Shown here: positions 1-25,589 of the stretch, in pieces
Position numbering within the stretch: position 1 is the stretch's first letter
How the letters are laid out: every line of letters starts with the position of its first letter
NCBI GenBank assembly: GCA_033239005.1
Contig: BSQZ01000011.1
Location: 7,537,001-7,601,000 of the forward strand
DNA: 64,000 bases
Reading direction: 5' to 3'
Origin: Lamellibrachia satsuma
Lineage: Eukaryota; Annelida; Polychaeta; Sabellida; Siboglinidae
Position numbers and translations under genes: made by a program
The notes under the pieces: model-generated
Seen by the model: only the letters and a program-made list of their open reading frames with translations
Databases searched by the model: none
What the model was told of the DNA's origin: nothing

Positions 1-182
1 TAGGGATATGTAGATGAAATAAACACGTAATTGTATTAATGATTTATTACCTAGTAGTAAACATGACATAGTAAAATACAGTTTGTGATATGCATGTACA
101 CAATCATTAATGTGGATTATTCGCATAGCAAAGAGATTTGTTTTCAATATACTGAGAGTATGCAGTATTGATGTGTCCCCAG

Positions 183-14346
<14,164 letters not shown>

Positions 14347-15445
14347 TTGACAAGGGAGTACAGCCATCAGCATTGGAATGGAATGTGAACATATGACCTC
14401 CAAGACGTAGATCGTAGAAAAGTTAATTATCCAAGGAAATATAAAAGCAGTTGATAGTGCTTCTCTCTTCATATTAAACAGAGGTTGCACGAACTAATAT
14501 TATGTACTAAATATATACAAGGGTTGCCTCCAGGTAACAATAACTTACCAACGTTCTAGCAAGAAGAGTGCATAGGAAACGCAAGCAAGTGTAGGTTGTA
14601 ACAAGTGTGGTATATATTTAATTATTCTTGATATTTCAAATAGTGGCTATTAGAAGGAACGTTAGTATCACCGTGCATTGTACGTATTTTCTATGTTTAG
14701 TGAAAGTGTATTTTGTCAGCTTTTTAAGGGTAATTGACAATGTTAACCATAAGGTATGGATTGACTAACAGCTAAATAACTAAAGACACCTAACTACTTA
14801 AAAAGACAAGAGACGTAACTAATGCTGATCGCATATATATTATTCAAGTAAGATTATAAGTCATATTGCTTCGTACTAAGCATTCTTTATAATACGTACC
14901 TGGTATAATATTTGTTATGTAATCTAGAAGTGAAAAAATTTAGTTTTTTTGGTGAGATTGTCAATATTATTAAAATATTATATCACTTAAACTTTAGATT
15001 AATTATATATTTCGAAATATGTTGTTACACTATGCTGCATATCATTTTATATTAATTAAAATTGTGCATTATACAGTTGAGTCAACATGTGCAACCCAAC
15101 TTTCGACTTGGTCAACTTCCTTGATGCTCTAGCTTTAGTCAGGATCAACAGCAGTGAAATTGGACTTAGTCATTGCCCTGAACCTAAGAAACTGTTTTTA
15201 TGGAGATAAAAGAAGCATTAAGAACATACAACATAAATCGTATCACGACCACGCAAAGACAACGGCAGAAGCATATTTTATGTCGTTTAAAATATACATT
15301 TTAAATATCCGCGTTGTTAACGTGATATCTGAAGTTTTGTATTTCTTTGCGATTTATTATCGTTTGTAAAACACATCTTTGTACTGATTTAGTATTAATA
15401 TTTGTAATACCTGGGCACTGTTATATTTTGTGGCAGTATCATCAC

Positions 15446-15451
15446 AATAAA
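15446..15451 (+). terminator. Possible poly(A) signal of the CUB gene
   Basis: AATAAA 1.1 kb after the stop codon. The intervening AT-rich stretch 14347-15445 has no recognised feature and would be 3' UTR. Other AT-rich sites could serve instead. Confidence 0.3.
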
Positions 15452-15811
15452 ATACTTGAAATGGCTTGATAATGTGTTTTCATTCATTAACAGTTATCTG
15501 TCAGTTGTTATCTGACCACCTGTTCCATTCATTATGACACTTTTTCTGACTCATGTGTAATAATACATATCAAACATTTTCGGAAGCTGTTGGCGAATGT
15601 ACTGAACGACAAGGTTGATATTCATAAAGAGATAACGATGAAATTATATTAACAATCGTGATTCAATAAAACTCATTTAGGCGGTCATGATGTTAGAATA
15701 TATTAGGGCATTATTTTACATAATAAGTGGGGGACATTACCACCAGCCCTTTAATTTGCTTTCCCCGTCAAACCGATTTGCCCTCCCCCATCCTGCCTTA
15801 TTATCCCGTTG

Positions 15812-16040
<229 letters not shown>

Positions 16041-16744
16041 TATGTAGATTGTTTGTTAATGTATTTTAGTAAACTTATATTTGGCAATTTCAGTGGAATA
16101 ACAGAGCAAAAAAAAAATTCTATACAAAAGGCGGTTTATTGATAATGGCAATAGCCGAAAGGAGCACTTTCAATGAAAACATAAAAGTTGGGCCTTTGCA
16201 CCTCTTTGCTCACACAGTGTAACAACGGCAAGTTGTTCATAAAACGGCAAACGCCTGGGATTATCGTGGTAATAATATCAGTTTCTTCAAGACACAAATT
16301 GTTCCCAAAAAAATTATACTACTGGGGGTAAATACACGAAATTGCTTAAATGTACTTACCATAACGTGTACCCCGGTCAGAAATTCGTCTTTGATCAGAT
16401 TTACGTTATGTGACCGGTTGTTCCTTAAATGTAAGATGCGCTGTCATGTTGGCATACATTATTGCTTTTAATAGCCATTTTGGATTAATGCAAATTAACT
16501 ATTTTACTCCGCCTACATTGATCTTATTTTTGATAATGATATGTGGTTTATGAGAGATTTGGAAGTTAATTACAGACCTGGATTCAATTCACTATTATAA
16601 ATGTCAATACAGGCTACCCGGAATAACCCGTTGCGCCTCTGGGGTATTTAACAAGATTTAACAAGATTGCCATCTCGAACAACAAGTTCCAGATGGCAAG
16701 TGGACAAGGAAGCCATTGGCTTATCGAGAGTGCAACAATATTCT

Positions 16745-19621
16745 CATCTATGTGTAGCCCGCCCTTATCAGATATCTGTCAATTCTATTTTTAAACATAT
16801 TCACACTACTAGCATTAACACAATCATTTGGCAGTTTGTTCCATTCATTTATCACCCTCTGTGAGAAAGAGTACTTTCTCATATCCAACCTACACTGCTC
16901 CTTAACTAATGCTGCTTTGTGTCCTCTGGTTCTACTGCCTTCTTTAAGTTTGAAAAACATATTCCTATCAACATCCTCATAACCGTTCACTATTTTAAAC
17001 ACTTCTATTTGGTCTCCTCTTAGTCTCCTGGTCTCTAGTGTTGTCAAACCACATTGTAATAAGCGACTTTCGTAACTAAGGTATCTTAATTCTGGAATCA
17101 TCTTAGTTGCTCTTCGTTGTATTCTTTCTAGCTTATCTATGTCTTTTTTTACGATATGGCCTCCATGCTTGAATAGAATATTCCAAATGTGGTCTAACTA
17201 TTGCTTTGTACAGGGGTACAATTAGATGTTTCTCCTTATACGTGATAGTTCTCCTAATTAGCCCTAGAATTTGATTTCCTTTCGAAGCAGCAATCCCACA
17301 TTGCTCTGAAACTTTGATGTCAGCATTAAATGTTACTCCTAAATCGTTTTCTTGTGTGGTTCTACCTAGTACAGCATCCCCCATTTTATATTCCTCGTCC
17401 ATATTTCCATGTCCTATGTGTATACATTTACACTTCCCAAAATTGAATAACATTTGCCATTTTCTGACCATTTAACTAATTTTTGTAGATCATCCTGTAA
17501 ACTTTGTTTATCTGTATCATTAGTAACCTTTCTGAATACTTTTGTGTCATCTGCAAATTTGAGTACTTTGCTAGATATGTCATCCTCCAAATCATTTATA
17601 TATATTAAAAACAGTATAGGGCCTAACACTGATCCCTGTGGTACCCCACTCAAAACAGATTTCCAGTTTGAAATCTTACCATCTACTATTACTCTCTGTC
17701 TTCTGTGTGTAAGCCACTTTTCTATCCAGTTGATTACATCATTGCCTATACCATGGGCTTTCAGTTTAAGTAACAATCTTTGATGTGGCACTTTATCGAA
17801 AGCTTTCTGAAAATCAAGTAGACAACATCCACTGGTGACCCATCATCTACCCACTTTGTAATTTCTTCCAAAAAACATAAGAGATTGGTTAGACATGACC
17901 TTGCTTTTAGGAATCCATGTTGAGATGTATTTATTAATTTATGTTTTATGAGGAATTCCACCATGTGGTCTCTAATTAATGTTTCGAGTAATTTACATAC
18001 AACTGATGTTAAACTCACTGGTCTGTAATTTTCTGGCTTCTTCCTCGATCCCTTCTTAAATAGCGGCGTAATGTTTGCTTCTTTCCATTCTGAAGGAACT
18101 ATTCCTTCTTCTAGTGACAAGTTAAATAAGTTTGCAAGTGGTGTACTAATTTGATCAACAATTTCCTTTAGCAGTTTTGGTGGTATCCCATCAACTCCAG
18201 GTGATTTATTATCTTTCATCTTCTTAATTTTCTTTGCTATCATTTCAGGAGTTACAAATAACTGCCCTAAATGTTCTGATTTATTGCCCTCAAATTTAGT
18301 CAATGGAACTGGAAGTGAGCTGATATCTTCTGTGGTAAAAACTGAGCTAAAATACTCATTCAGGACCTCTGCCATTTGGAACCCATCTGAAATTATGTTT
18401 TCACTGTTGTTTTCCAGTGGTCCGACCTTATCTCGAACTTTCTGTTTACTCCTTACATAAGCATAGAAACTCTTGCTGTCATTTTTATATTACCTGCCAA
18501 TTTTTGTTCAAAGGTTCTTTTAGATTTTCTAATTTCAGTAGTAGCTAGGTTAAGTGCCTCTTTATAGTTTGTGTAGTCTTCTACATTTCCAGTGTGTTTA
18601 TAGACCTTCCACAGCATCTGTTTGTGAGCAATTTTTCTAATAGCTTCTTTTGACAGGTGTTTTTCCTGGATCTTTTCCTTGTTTTCTTAATGGAATAAAT
18701 TTCTCAATAATGCCCTCAATCTCATATTTTAAACAAGTCCAGCATTCTGTTGCTGTCTTGTTCTTCAGCAAGTTATTCCAATCTATATTTGCTAGATATG
18801 TTCTCATCACTTTATATTTGCCTTTGTTGAAGTTCCTCCTCCATTGTTTTTATATGTATTCCCTGTTTTTACTTTTATATTAAAATGGATTTGGTTATGG
18901 TCTCTTGAACCCAAAGGTTCGTGTACTTTAACATTGTCAACTAATTCATTTTGAGAACACAAAATTAAATCTAACACATTCCCACCTCTGGTTGGTTCCA
19001 AGACATGTTGAGTAAGGAAACAATCCTGTGTTAGAAGTACAAACTGATGGTCGTCACCTCCAGCACTCTCTAATAATTCCCATTGTATATGGCCATGGTT
19101 AAAATCACCCATTATAACACATTCTCCCTTGCTCACCTCCCTTATCACCTTTTGTAATTTTACATCTTCCTCTTGTCCTATGTTAGGACTACGATAAACT
19201 ACTCCTATTGTTAATGTTGAGTTCCTGGTAACTATGTTACACCAAATTGCTTCCACACTATCTGCTTCACTTTTCAGTGTAATTTCATATGCTTGGATAG
19301 ATTCTTTAATATACAAAATTACTCCACCTCCCCTTCTTTCTCGTCTATCCTTCCTAAACATTACATAGCCTGTCAGTGCTAACTCAGCATCTACTATATC
19401 TTCATTTGCCCATGATTCTGTGATGCCTATTACATGAGGATCAATATCTGCTACCATAATGTCTAACTCACTTTTTTTATTTACTATGCTCCTGGCATTT
19501 AAGCATACACATTTAAGTTCATTGTCTGAAATTATTGGTGAACATTTCTTTGGATGTGTATTTGTAGTAGTACTCCTTTGAGTTTTCTCTGTCAGTTCCC
19601 CCTGCGCATCTAGTTTAAATA
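16745..19621 (-). pseudogene. CR1-like LINE ORF2 (endonuclease-reverse transcriptase), frameshifted
   Basis: Reads from the ORF1 end in the -1 frame. The APE endonuclease at 19572-18830 contains LNARSIVNKK, IGITESWAN, MGDFNHGHIQW and SRDHNQIHF. A frameshift at about 18837 breaks the linker and several stops follow to 18480. RT continues at 18375-17761 (NKSPGVDGIPPKLL, NYRPVSLTSV), 17791-17414 (GVPQGSVLGP, FADDTK), 17471-17133 and 17101-16748, with frame changes between. The other copy (25.6-28.5 kb) shows the intact form. No ATG lies in frame between the ORF1 stop and the codon for MVADID within the endonuclease domain, so translation probably depended on frameshifting or reinitiation from ORF1. 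Confidence 0.88.
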
Positions 19622-20683
19622 ATATATGGTACCTGTGCCCTCGTTGACAACTCTGACAAACTCACACGCAAGAACTGCAGCGCCCTTCCCTGTCAGATAA
19701 AGTCCATCTCTCATGAAAAAGTCACCTCTTCCAACAAAGTTTAACCACATGTCTACGAAGCCTACTCCCTCCTCCATACATACCTTCTGTACCTGTATGT
19801 TGATCGCCATCCTTCTACAGTTCCTATATTCCTCACCCCTGCCTCCCATTACTGGTAATATCCCCGACAATACGATCTGCCCAACTCGTGCCTCTTTAAG
19901 TGTCTTGATCAACCTCCTATACTTACCAATGATGGCTGACGTTCCTTCCTTATCTGTATTGTTCGTTCCCACATGCACGAGAACAGCACCTCCCGTGCCA
20001 CCACCCATGACCTGTCCTGCCTTCTCTGCTATATCCTCTACTTTTGCCCCTGGTAGGCATACTGTTATGTCATCTCCTCTATTTACAATTTTATCCACTT
20101 TCCTAATGATGGAATCCCCCATAAATACCCGGGCTTTCCTCGCTTTCCCCTGTGATATTACATCAACAAAGCTCCTTTCCTGTTGCACACTACTAGTATG
20201 CCCCCTTTCTCTCATATCATCGACCTTTACTGTCTTACCACCTGGCAATCCCTCTCCACTCAACCGCTTACCTCTCTTTTGTTGCATTCTCTGCCTTCTG
20301 TCATCGTTCTTCTTCTTACCAGCTTTCTCCCTCACATTGCCACTGCTCTCCTTGTTCTCCTCGGTCTCACCACCTCTGTTCTCCTCGGTCTCACCACCTC
20401 TGCTCTCCTCAGTCTCACCACCTCTGCTCTCATCATTCTCACCACCTCTGCTCACTTCTGTCTCACCCTGCCCTGTCATCATCAAAATCATACGCCTTAG
20501 CTCAATCACCTGTTCCTGCAGATATTTCACTGTAGCACACCCCCTACACACGAAATGGAAATCATCCGCCTGCACCTCCGCCCACGAATTTACACACACG
20601 GACTTTGCAAAGTCTATCCAGCTGTCGCAGCTAGAACATATCAAATTACGTTTTGCCTTTACTTGGCGTTTGCACGGCGCCAT
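19610..20683 (-). CDS. CR1-like LINE ORF1: zinc-finger/esterase protein, intact 357 aa
   Basis: Starts MAPCKRQVKAKRNLICSSCD. A Cys-rich N-terminus (CSSC, then CRGCATV around residues 16-52) looks like a PHD/zinc-ribbon nucleic-acid-binding motif. A Glu-rich repeat of GGETEESR/N units follows (about residues 80-115), then a Lys/Arg-rich stretch. The C-terminal half is an SGNH/GDSL-type hydrolase: FMGDSIIRKV (nucleophile Ser block), VLVHVGTNNTD (block with Gly/Asn) and DGLYLTGKGAAVLA, where the consensus DGLHLS has Tyr for the catalytic His. CR1 ORF1 proteins carry this esterase domain. No internal stop. It ends in codons TTA AAC TAG; with the preceding T this is the heptamer TTTAAAC (19619-19613). 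Confidence 0.9.
   Translation of the reverse strand: MAPCKRQVKAKRNLICSSCDSWIDFAKSVCVNSWAEVQADDFHFVCRGCATVKYLQEQVIELRRMILMMTGQGETEVSRGGENDESRGGETEESRGGETEENRGGETEENKESSGNVREKAGKKKNDDRRQRMQQKRGKRLSGEGLPGGKTVKVDDMRERGHTSSVQQERSFVDVISQGKARKARVFMGDSIIRKVDKIVNRGDDITVCLPGAKVEDIAEKAGQVMGGGTGGAVLVHVGTNNTDKEGTSAIIGKYRRLIKTLKEARVGQIVLSGILPVMGGRGEEYRNCRRMAINIQVQKVCMEEGVGFVDMWLNFVGRGDFFMRDGLYLTGKGAAVLACEFVRVVNEGTGTIYYLN
19613..19619 (-). promoter_or_regulatory. Candidate -1 ribosomal frameshift site, LINE copy 1
   Basis: T TTA AAC in the ORF1 zero frame, immediately followed by the ORF1 stop TAG (19612-19610). It fits the X XXY YYZ rule exactly. ORF2 is open in the -1 frame through this point and has no upstream ATG. 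No downstream pseudoknot was established. Confidence 0.55.
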
Positions 20684-21199
20684 GTTAGAAATTAAATTTG
20701 TATTTGTTTATAATCCGTTTATAATCAATTTATACTAGGTAGTCTTCACAAAGACTGTTTTTGTGTGGTAATAGACACTTTATAGTATGTTACTTATGTC
20801 TTAATTAAATTTACAGCTACTGCCTTGCAACTTACTTCCTATGTAACAGCTGACTAACAAAACGTAATATCGCTCGCGCTAACGAAATTTCAGTGACCTT
20901 ATTTAAATAACACTGAATTACTACCTACGGCTAGCTTTTAACAATAAATGTTGCTAAAACAAAATATTCAGGTTTTCAATATATAATATGTACTAAATTA
21001 TTTACAATAATATTATGTCTCGTATTATGTACCCAATCAACTGAAAACAACAACCCTTAGTTATCGCTCGCTACCGAGTCGTCGGAGACCTACGATATAA
21101 ACTACCTAAATTACTCCTATAGCTAAATTTTAACAGCAACTATTGACTAAACAAGGACTCTTGTAAGTGTATGTTTAATATACACGCAATGATAATACT

Positions 21200-22490
21200 T
21201 ATCCGATCAATATTCCACGCTTTAGACAAATATAAAATCCTACATGCTTCGTTACACCCACAGCGAATGAACTCATGGCAAGCCCTTGATGCTTGTTGTC
21301 CAGTATGGATGCTATCCATGTTCTGTTAGCTTCCATCCCATTCCGGGAAATATTGGGTTGAGCGTGAGTGTTTGACCCCATATGTGTCCATCTTGATAGG
21401 TGGCTCGTTCGCAATGTTCCAACGGCGATGCCTCCGTCAGAGGGATGTTTTCTAAGGATCTTGAGCCCTGTGCGAACAGATGCTTCCTGGCTTCATTCAA
21501 GTCTCCAGTCCACACGTTCTATTGTACAGCAATACTGTGAATGTCTGGATGGTTTGCAGTTCAGCTAAGTGGAGCAGGGCCGGTGCTGCAGGAAGATTCA
21601 GAAGGGATTATGTCAGTGGCTCGAACATTTTCCATACGTCCTAGCACATTTTTTCCCGTCCCTTGAAGGATGAAACAATGTCACACCCAGTCAAGCTGTG
21701 GAATAGCGGGAGAGCTGCTGCCTTGCACCGCCCAAGATGTGATGCAATTGTGCGAGCCCCTATGTACGGGAAAGTCTTCCCTGTACCAAAGGCGTTCCAC
21801 ATCGCGGAAATATCCAACGGGATGACTACTGAAACGGCCAGTACTACTACGTCAGTGTCCAACGTTCCAATGGTAACTTTCCTATATTGTTGGGCTACAC
21901 AGTCAGCTACATGTATCATTATCCTAGTGTCCGCCTTTTCGTGGGTGAATGGCTCTAGTTTGGTTGTGTCCTTGTTGATCCGTGTAAATTTCTCACTCGT
22001 GTCAAAGGTTGAAACCAGGTCCTTCCCATCACGTGGTGTTTTCTTTCCGGTGTGATGGCCAGGAAGTTGAACAGCTCTTTCTTGGTGGAATCAACTTGGA
22101 TGATTGACTGCCAGTTTCTAGGAAATGGTGTAGTTTCCATAATTCGTCTACGTTGCCCGGTTCCACAGCTTTATTGATTTCTTTGTTTGATTGTGTTCTT
22201 GATATAGCGGTCCCACACTATGTCCAACCTATTGACATTCTGAAAACGTCGTCGGATGTAGGACATGAATACGTATACTGCATATTAATTGAAGTTGGTT
22301 CTGACACCACCAGGTGGTAGCATGTGTACGATGGCAGTACCGTCCAAAACTTCAGCATCCACAATCGGGTCACAACCACAGACATAAATAGAACACCCGT
22401 TAGTAAAACGAGACCGTGAACTTATAAGTTGACACATGATACAGTGATGCAGGCATGGGCCAGTGACATTCATGCTGCTGCACGGCAAGA
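21200..22490 (-). pseudogene. Relic of an invertebrate repeat-encoded protein (PIN-like plus Cys-rich tail)
   Basis: Homologous blocks appear in order on the minus strand in several frames: 22488-22285 (DGTAIVHMLPPGG), 22140-21955 (NWQSIIQVDSTKKELFNFLA), 21919-21641 (TLDTDVVVLAVSV, LPLFHSLTGCD), 21515-21312, and 21414-21199 (degenerate Trp- and Cys-bearing tail). I recognise this architecture from multicopy, transposon-associated proteins in invertebrate genomes, sometimes labelled tesmin/TSO1-like CXC proteins. The DTDVVVL and TGCD blocks resemble FEN1/PIN-type acidic motifs (inference). There are at least four frame breaks. Its 3' side borders the 5' end of the CR1-like LINE. Confidence 0.55.
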
Positions 22491-22572
22491 ACCCACTGGA
22501 GGCCCATTGTTTATACTGTACAACACCCAGTCTTCATCATATATCCATAGATATACAGTACTAATAAGAGAT

Positions 22573-22595
22573 TATATATATATATATGGATATAT

Positions 22596-22669
<74 letters not shown>
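22573..22669. repeat. (TA)n microsatellite
   Basis: TA tract with two GGATATATGGATAT-type interruptions, between the two relic elements. Confidence 0.95.
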
Positions 22670-22671
<2 letters not shown>

Positions 22672-22932
22672 TCATTGTGGATCACCCGCTGTACTCCATC
22701 TCCAAGCTGATACAATCGAACTAGCCAGCAAGCTATGGAGAAAATAATTCCATCATCATCCTGGGAGGATTGAACATTGAGATAGTTGGATTCAAAGTGA
22801 TAGGAGTCTAGTTGGTAGATACGGTTGTAGGTAGTAGGTAGGGTTGAGGCTCATGTCCAAACCAAGGGGGCATCTGCAGGGACTGCAGATTCCTATTTGA
22901 TGGCATTCAATGTAACATGAACCAGACATGAA

Positions 22933-25112
22933 CATCAAGTAACTACGGGTTCGTCCTGAGGAACAAGAACACGTTGGATGACCTCTACTGTGTATAGACC
23001 ACGTTTGAGACGAACGTGTGCGTATACAAAGTCGTCGAGTTGGAGGAAGAGGATGGAAAGACAGCCGCCGAACTCGTCAATCGATCGTTGTGCCACTAAC
23101 CCGAGACATTGCACATTAATCTTCACGATACACAATTCTCTTACATTCAACATGTGCGCATGTACTATCACTCTTATTGGTGTTGAAAGTGTGTCGAGTC
23201 GTTATGAAAATGCGCATCCAAACTACATATACACGAACGCACGTGTGAGAAGGATGTATGCCGAGTCTACCCGGGTGGCGCGAACCACTCGATTCCGTAA
23301 GTGTTTGAACGTTTGGAAGATGAGAACATTCGAGTCTCCGAATCGTTGCGCTACTACCCGTACCGCGCATCGTTTGACTTTGAGTATTGGTTTGACACTG
23401 CACAAATTCCGTCGGATAGTGACAATGTCCAATGGGCATGGCATCGAACGTACCCGGACACGAGCAAGTGCAATATCTCGTTACGGACGGAGACGCCAAC
23501 AAGTTGGTGGCCGGCATGATGGAGATCCTACGAGCGATGAGTGACGCCGCCTACGAAGAGATCAAATACTATTACGAGAACGTGTTGGAATAACTCGCAG
23601 AAGCACAACGGACTGGGATGAACGGGAGCACGCTGCACGATCACCCGAGCATGATGACGCCAACGACAAGGAGTCGGGGCCACCGACCAATCCGTACAAA
23701 ACACTAAAGGGACAATTATATGGATGGTTGCATCAATTACCCGTCATTGGGTTCAATTCGGGTAAGTACGATCTCAATGCCATCAAACAGTTACGGATAC
23801 CCTACTTCCTGTCCGCGACAAAGAGAGAGGAACAAGAAGAAGAAGAAGAAGAAGAAGACAAAGATGGTATCGGGTCCGTTTTCGTCATCAAACGCACTAA
23901 CACGTTCATGTGTCTGTCAACGGATCAGCTGAAATTCCTAGACATGACAAATTACTTTGCCCCGGGGTTTAGCTACGATACGTATCTCAAAGCGTACGGA
24001 TGCGAGGTCACGAAAGGTCATTTCCCGTACGAGTACATGGACTGTTTGGAGAGGCTCGACGACACCGCGCTTCCTTCGAAAGAGCCCTTCTTCAGTCGAC
24101 TGAAGAACGAAGGTATTTTGACTTTGCGAGACTTTCTCGTCTAGTACAACAATCTGGATGTGGTTCCATTTCTGCAGACCATTCACAGACAGTTTGCCTT
24201 CTACGAGCAACGTGGCATCGACATGTTCAAGCAAGGCACCAGCGTACCCGGTCTGACCTTGCTCTACCTGTACAATTACCTACCGGAGAAGACCTATGTT
24301 ACCCTCTTCATCGAGAAGAACAAAGATCTTCATCAGCTCGTGAAAGATCACGTGGTTGGCGGTCGATCATTACTTTTTCACCGCTATCACGAGAAAGGGG
24401 TCACCAAGCTACGTCAGAACGAGTACGGAGAGGCCGCTCGACGGTGTCGGTCGTTCGTCGGGTACATTGTCAATGCTCTGTATTTGTGGTCTCTCATGGA
24501 AAACATGCCGATGGAATGAAACACGCGACGACGGGAAGAGAACGAGTTCCGGAACGAATCGGCGTAGTTGCACGGCCGCGGAATGGGAATCCGAACGCAC
24601 GGGACACTCCATACGGCATCAGATCAATGCCCTAGAGAAGCGGATCGGCAAACTTCCGGTGGACGGGTGGTTCAGTCAAACGAACACGGCGTATCAGTTC
24701 CATGGTTCTTACTATCATGGTCACCCGTGCACCCGACAATAGGTGAACGCCGTCAATGGGAAACCCATGACCCAACTGCTCGCCGAGATCCAAAAGAACA
24801 CCGTCTACCTACGTCACTTTGTCAAAGTCGTCGAGCTGTGGGAATGCGATTGGAAAGATATGAGAAGCGATCATGCCGTAAAAAAGTGTCTGGATGCTGC
24901 ATTTCCTCGGCAACGGCACGCGCGGTGGACGATGACGTCACAGCAGATCCTGACCGGCGTGCGTGCCGACACCGTGTTCGGTATGGTCGAGTGCGACGTT
25001 CGCACTGCGTGCGTACTTTGTAGAAATACAGCCGTGTTCAAGAACATCCGTCTGGCGCGCGACGATCTCGGTCCGTTCATGCGCCGATACGCCGAAGAAC
25101 ACGGCATCGTTA
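22933..25112 (+). pseudogene. Relic of a protein-primed family-B DNA polymerase (Polinton/Maverick-type)
   Basis: Blocks in order across shifting frames: a possible C2H2-like N-terminal segment (about 23090-23260), RYYPYRASFDFEYWFD (23340-23390; the FDFE element resembles an exonuclease motif), VIGFNSGKYDLNAIK (23740-23790), LDMTNYFAPGFSYDTYLKAY (23938-23997), LYLYNYLPEKTY and a FHRYHEKGVTKLR block (24260-24420), ALYLWSLMENMP (24475-24515), TAYQFHGSYYHGHPC (24688-24735) and GPFMRRYAEEHGI (25073-25110). This order fits the DNA_pol_B_2 family of Polintons and related virus-like elements. Internal stops and frameshifts break it, and a GAA run (about 23835-23858) expands one acidic loop. The C-terminal polymerase motifs are missing: it ends at an antisense LINE junction near 25112. 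GC content is clearly higher than the flanks, marking it as foreign. Confidence 0.8.
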
Positions 25113-25300
25113 AATAACGTTTCTAATAATTTACACATCACTGATGCCAAACACACTAAACTGTAATTCTCTGACTTATTTCTCGAACCTTTTTTTTAAA
25201 AATGGTATGATGTTTGTTTATTTCCATTCAAAAGGAACCTCTCACTCTTTTAATGACACGTTGAACACTCTTGCAAGTGGTATACTAATTTGTTCTACTG
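25113..25300 (-). mobile_element. Older CR1-like LINE, RT fragment (left part)
   Basis: Antisense RT sequence (VEQISIPLARVFNVSLKE, then upstream-frame CKLLETL), diverged and frameshifted. Its neighbour in the RT order (GIPPKLLMETV) resumes at 28562, so the two pieces were one element before the younger LINE inserted. The 3' part of the old element is missing at the junction with the polymerase relic. Confidence 0.8.
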
Positions 25301-25587
25301 GTAATACTGTCAGGGATTTTACCTGTAATGGGCAGGAGGGGTCACAAATATCTAAATTGTCGGGGATGGCAATTAACATGTTAGTCCAGAAGTTATGTAG
25401 GGAAGAGGAAGTTGGATTTGTGGATTTATGGGGAAGTTTTGTTGGGAGGGCTGATATGTACATGAAGGATGGGCTTCATTTAAGTGGAAAGGGGGCGGCA
25501 GTATTCGCGGACAAACTTTCAGCAGCAGTAGATAGTGACATGGGTACAATTACAAATATTTTTGGAAGTAAACATTCTTTAAACTAG
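25301..25587 (+). pseudogene. CR1-like LINE ORF1 C-terminal remnant
   Basis: Encodes the end of the esterase domain: MAINMLVQKLCREEEVGFVD and KDGLHLSGKGAAVFAD, keeping the DGLHLS block with its His. It lacks the N-terminal two thirds through 5' truncation. A one-base deletion near 25360 (CGGGG before ATGGCA) shifts frame relative to the first 60 bp. Ends TTA AAC TAG. Confidence 0.85.
25578..25584 (+). promoter_or_regulatory. Candidate -1 ribosomal frameshift site, LINE copy 2
   Basis: TTTAAAC in the same register as in copy 1 (T TTA AAC, then TAG). Position, register and stop are conserved although the sequence just downstream differs (CTAGATGCG in copy 1, CTAGAAGTG here). Confidence 0.55.
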
Positions 25588-25589
25588 AA

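Larger units (their letters stand above)
16647..21170 (-). mobile_element. Near full-length CR1-like LINE
   Basis: On the minus strand: a probable 5' UTR (about 21170-20684), ORF1 (20683-19610), ORF2 (about 19621 to 16745, broken) and a ~100-bp 3' UTR ending in two copies of ATCTTGTTAA (16647-16668). The same 3' tail ends the second copy at 28541-28561. ORF1 with a Cys-rich N-terminus plus an esterase domain, and ORF2 with an APE endonuclease plus RT, is the CR1-clade arrangement. The 5' boundary is uncertain. The 5' UTR seems to hold two related ~190-bp stretches (around 20820-20960 and 21015-21155), each with TATCGCTCGC. Confidence 0.85.

Noticed and set aside
19713..20738. 341 aa plus-strand ORF opposite LINE ORF1
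   Set aside because: Shadow frame of the ORF1 coding sequence with low-complexity Pro/Ser/Leu; no homology recognised.
25113..25587. 5' inversion of the young LINE by twin priming
   Set aside because: The inverted piece is RT sequence that the non-inverted part also contains, and it continues at 28562; two separate insertions explain it better.
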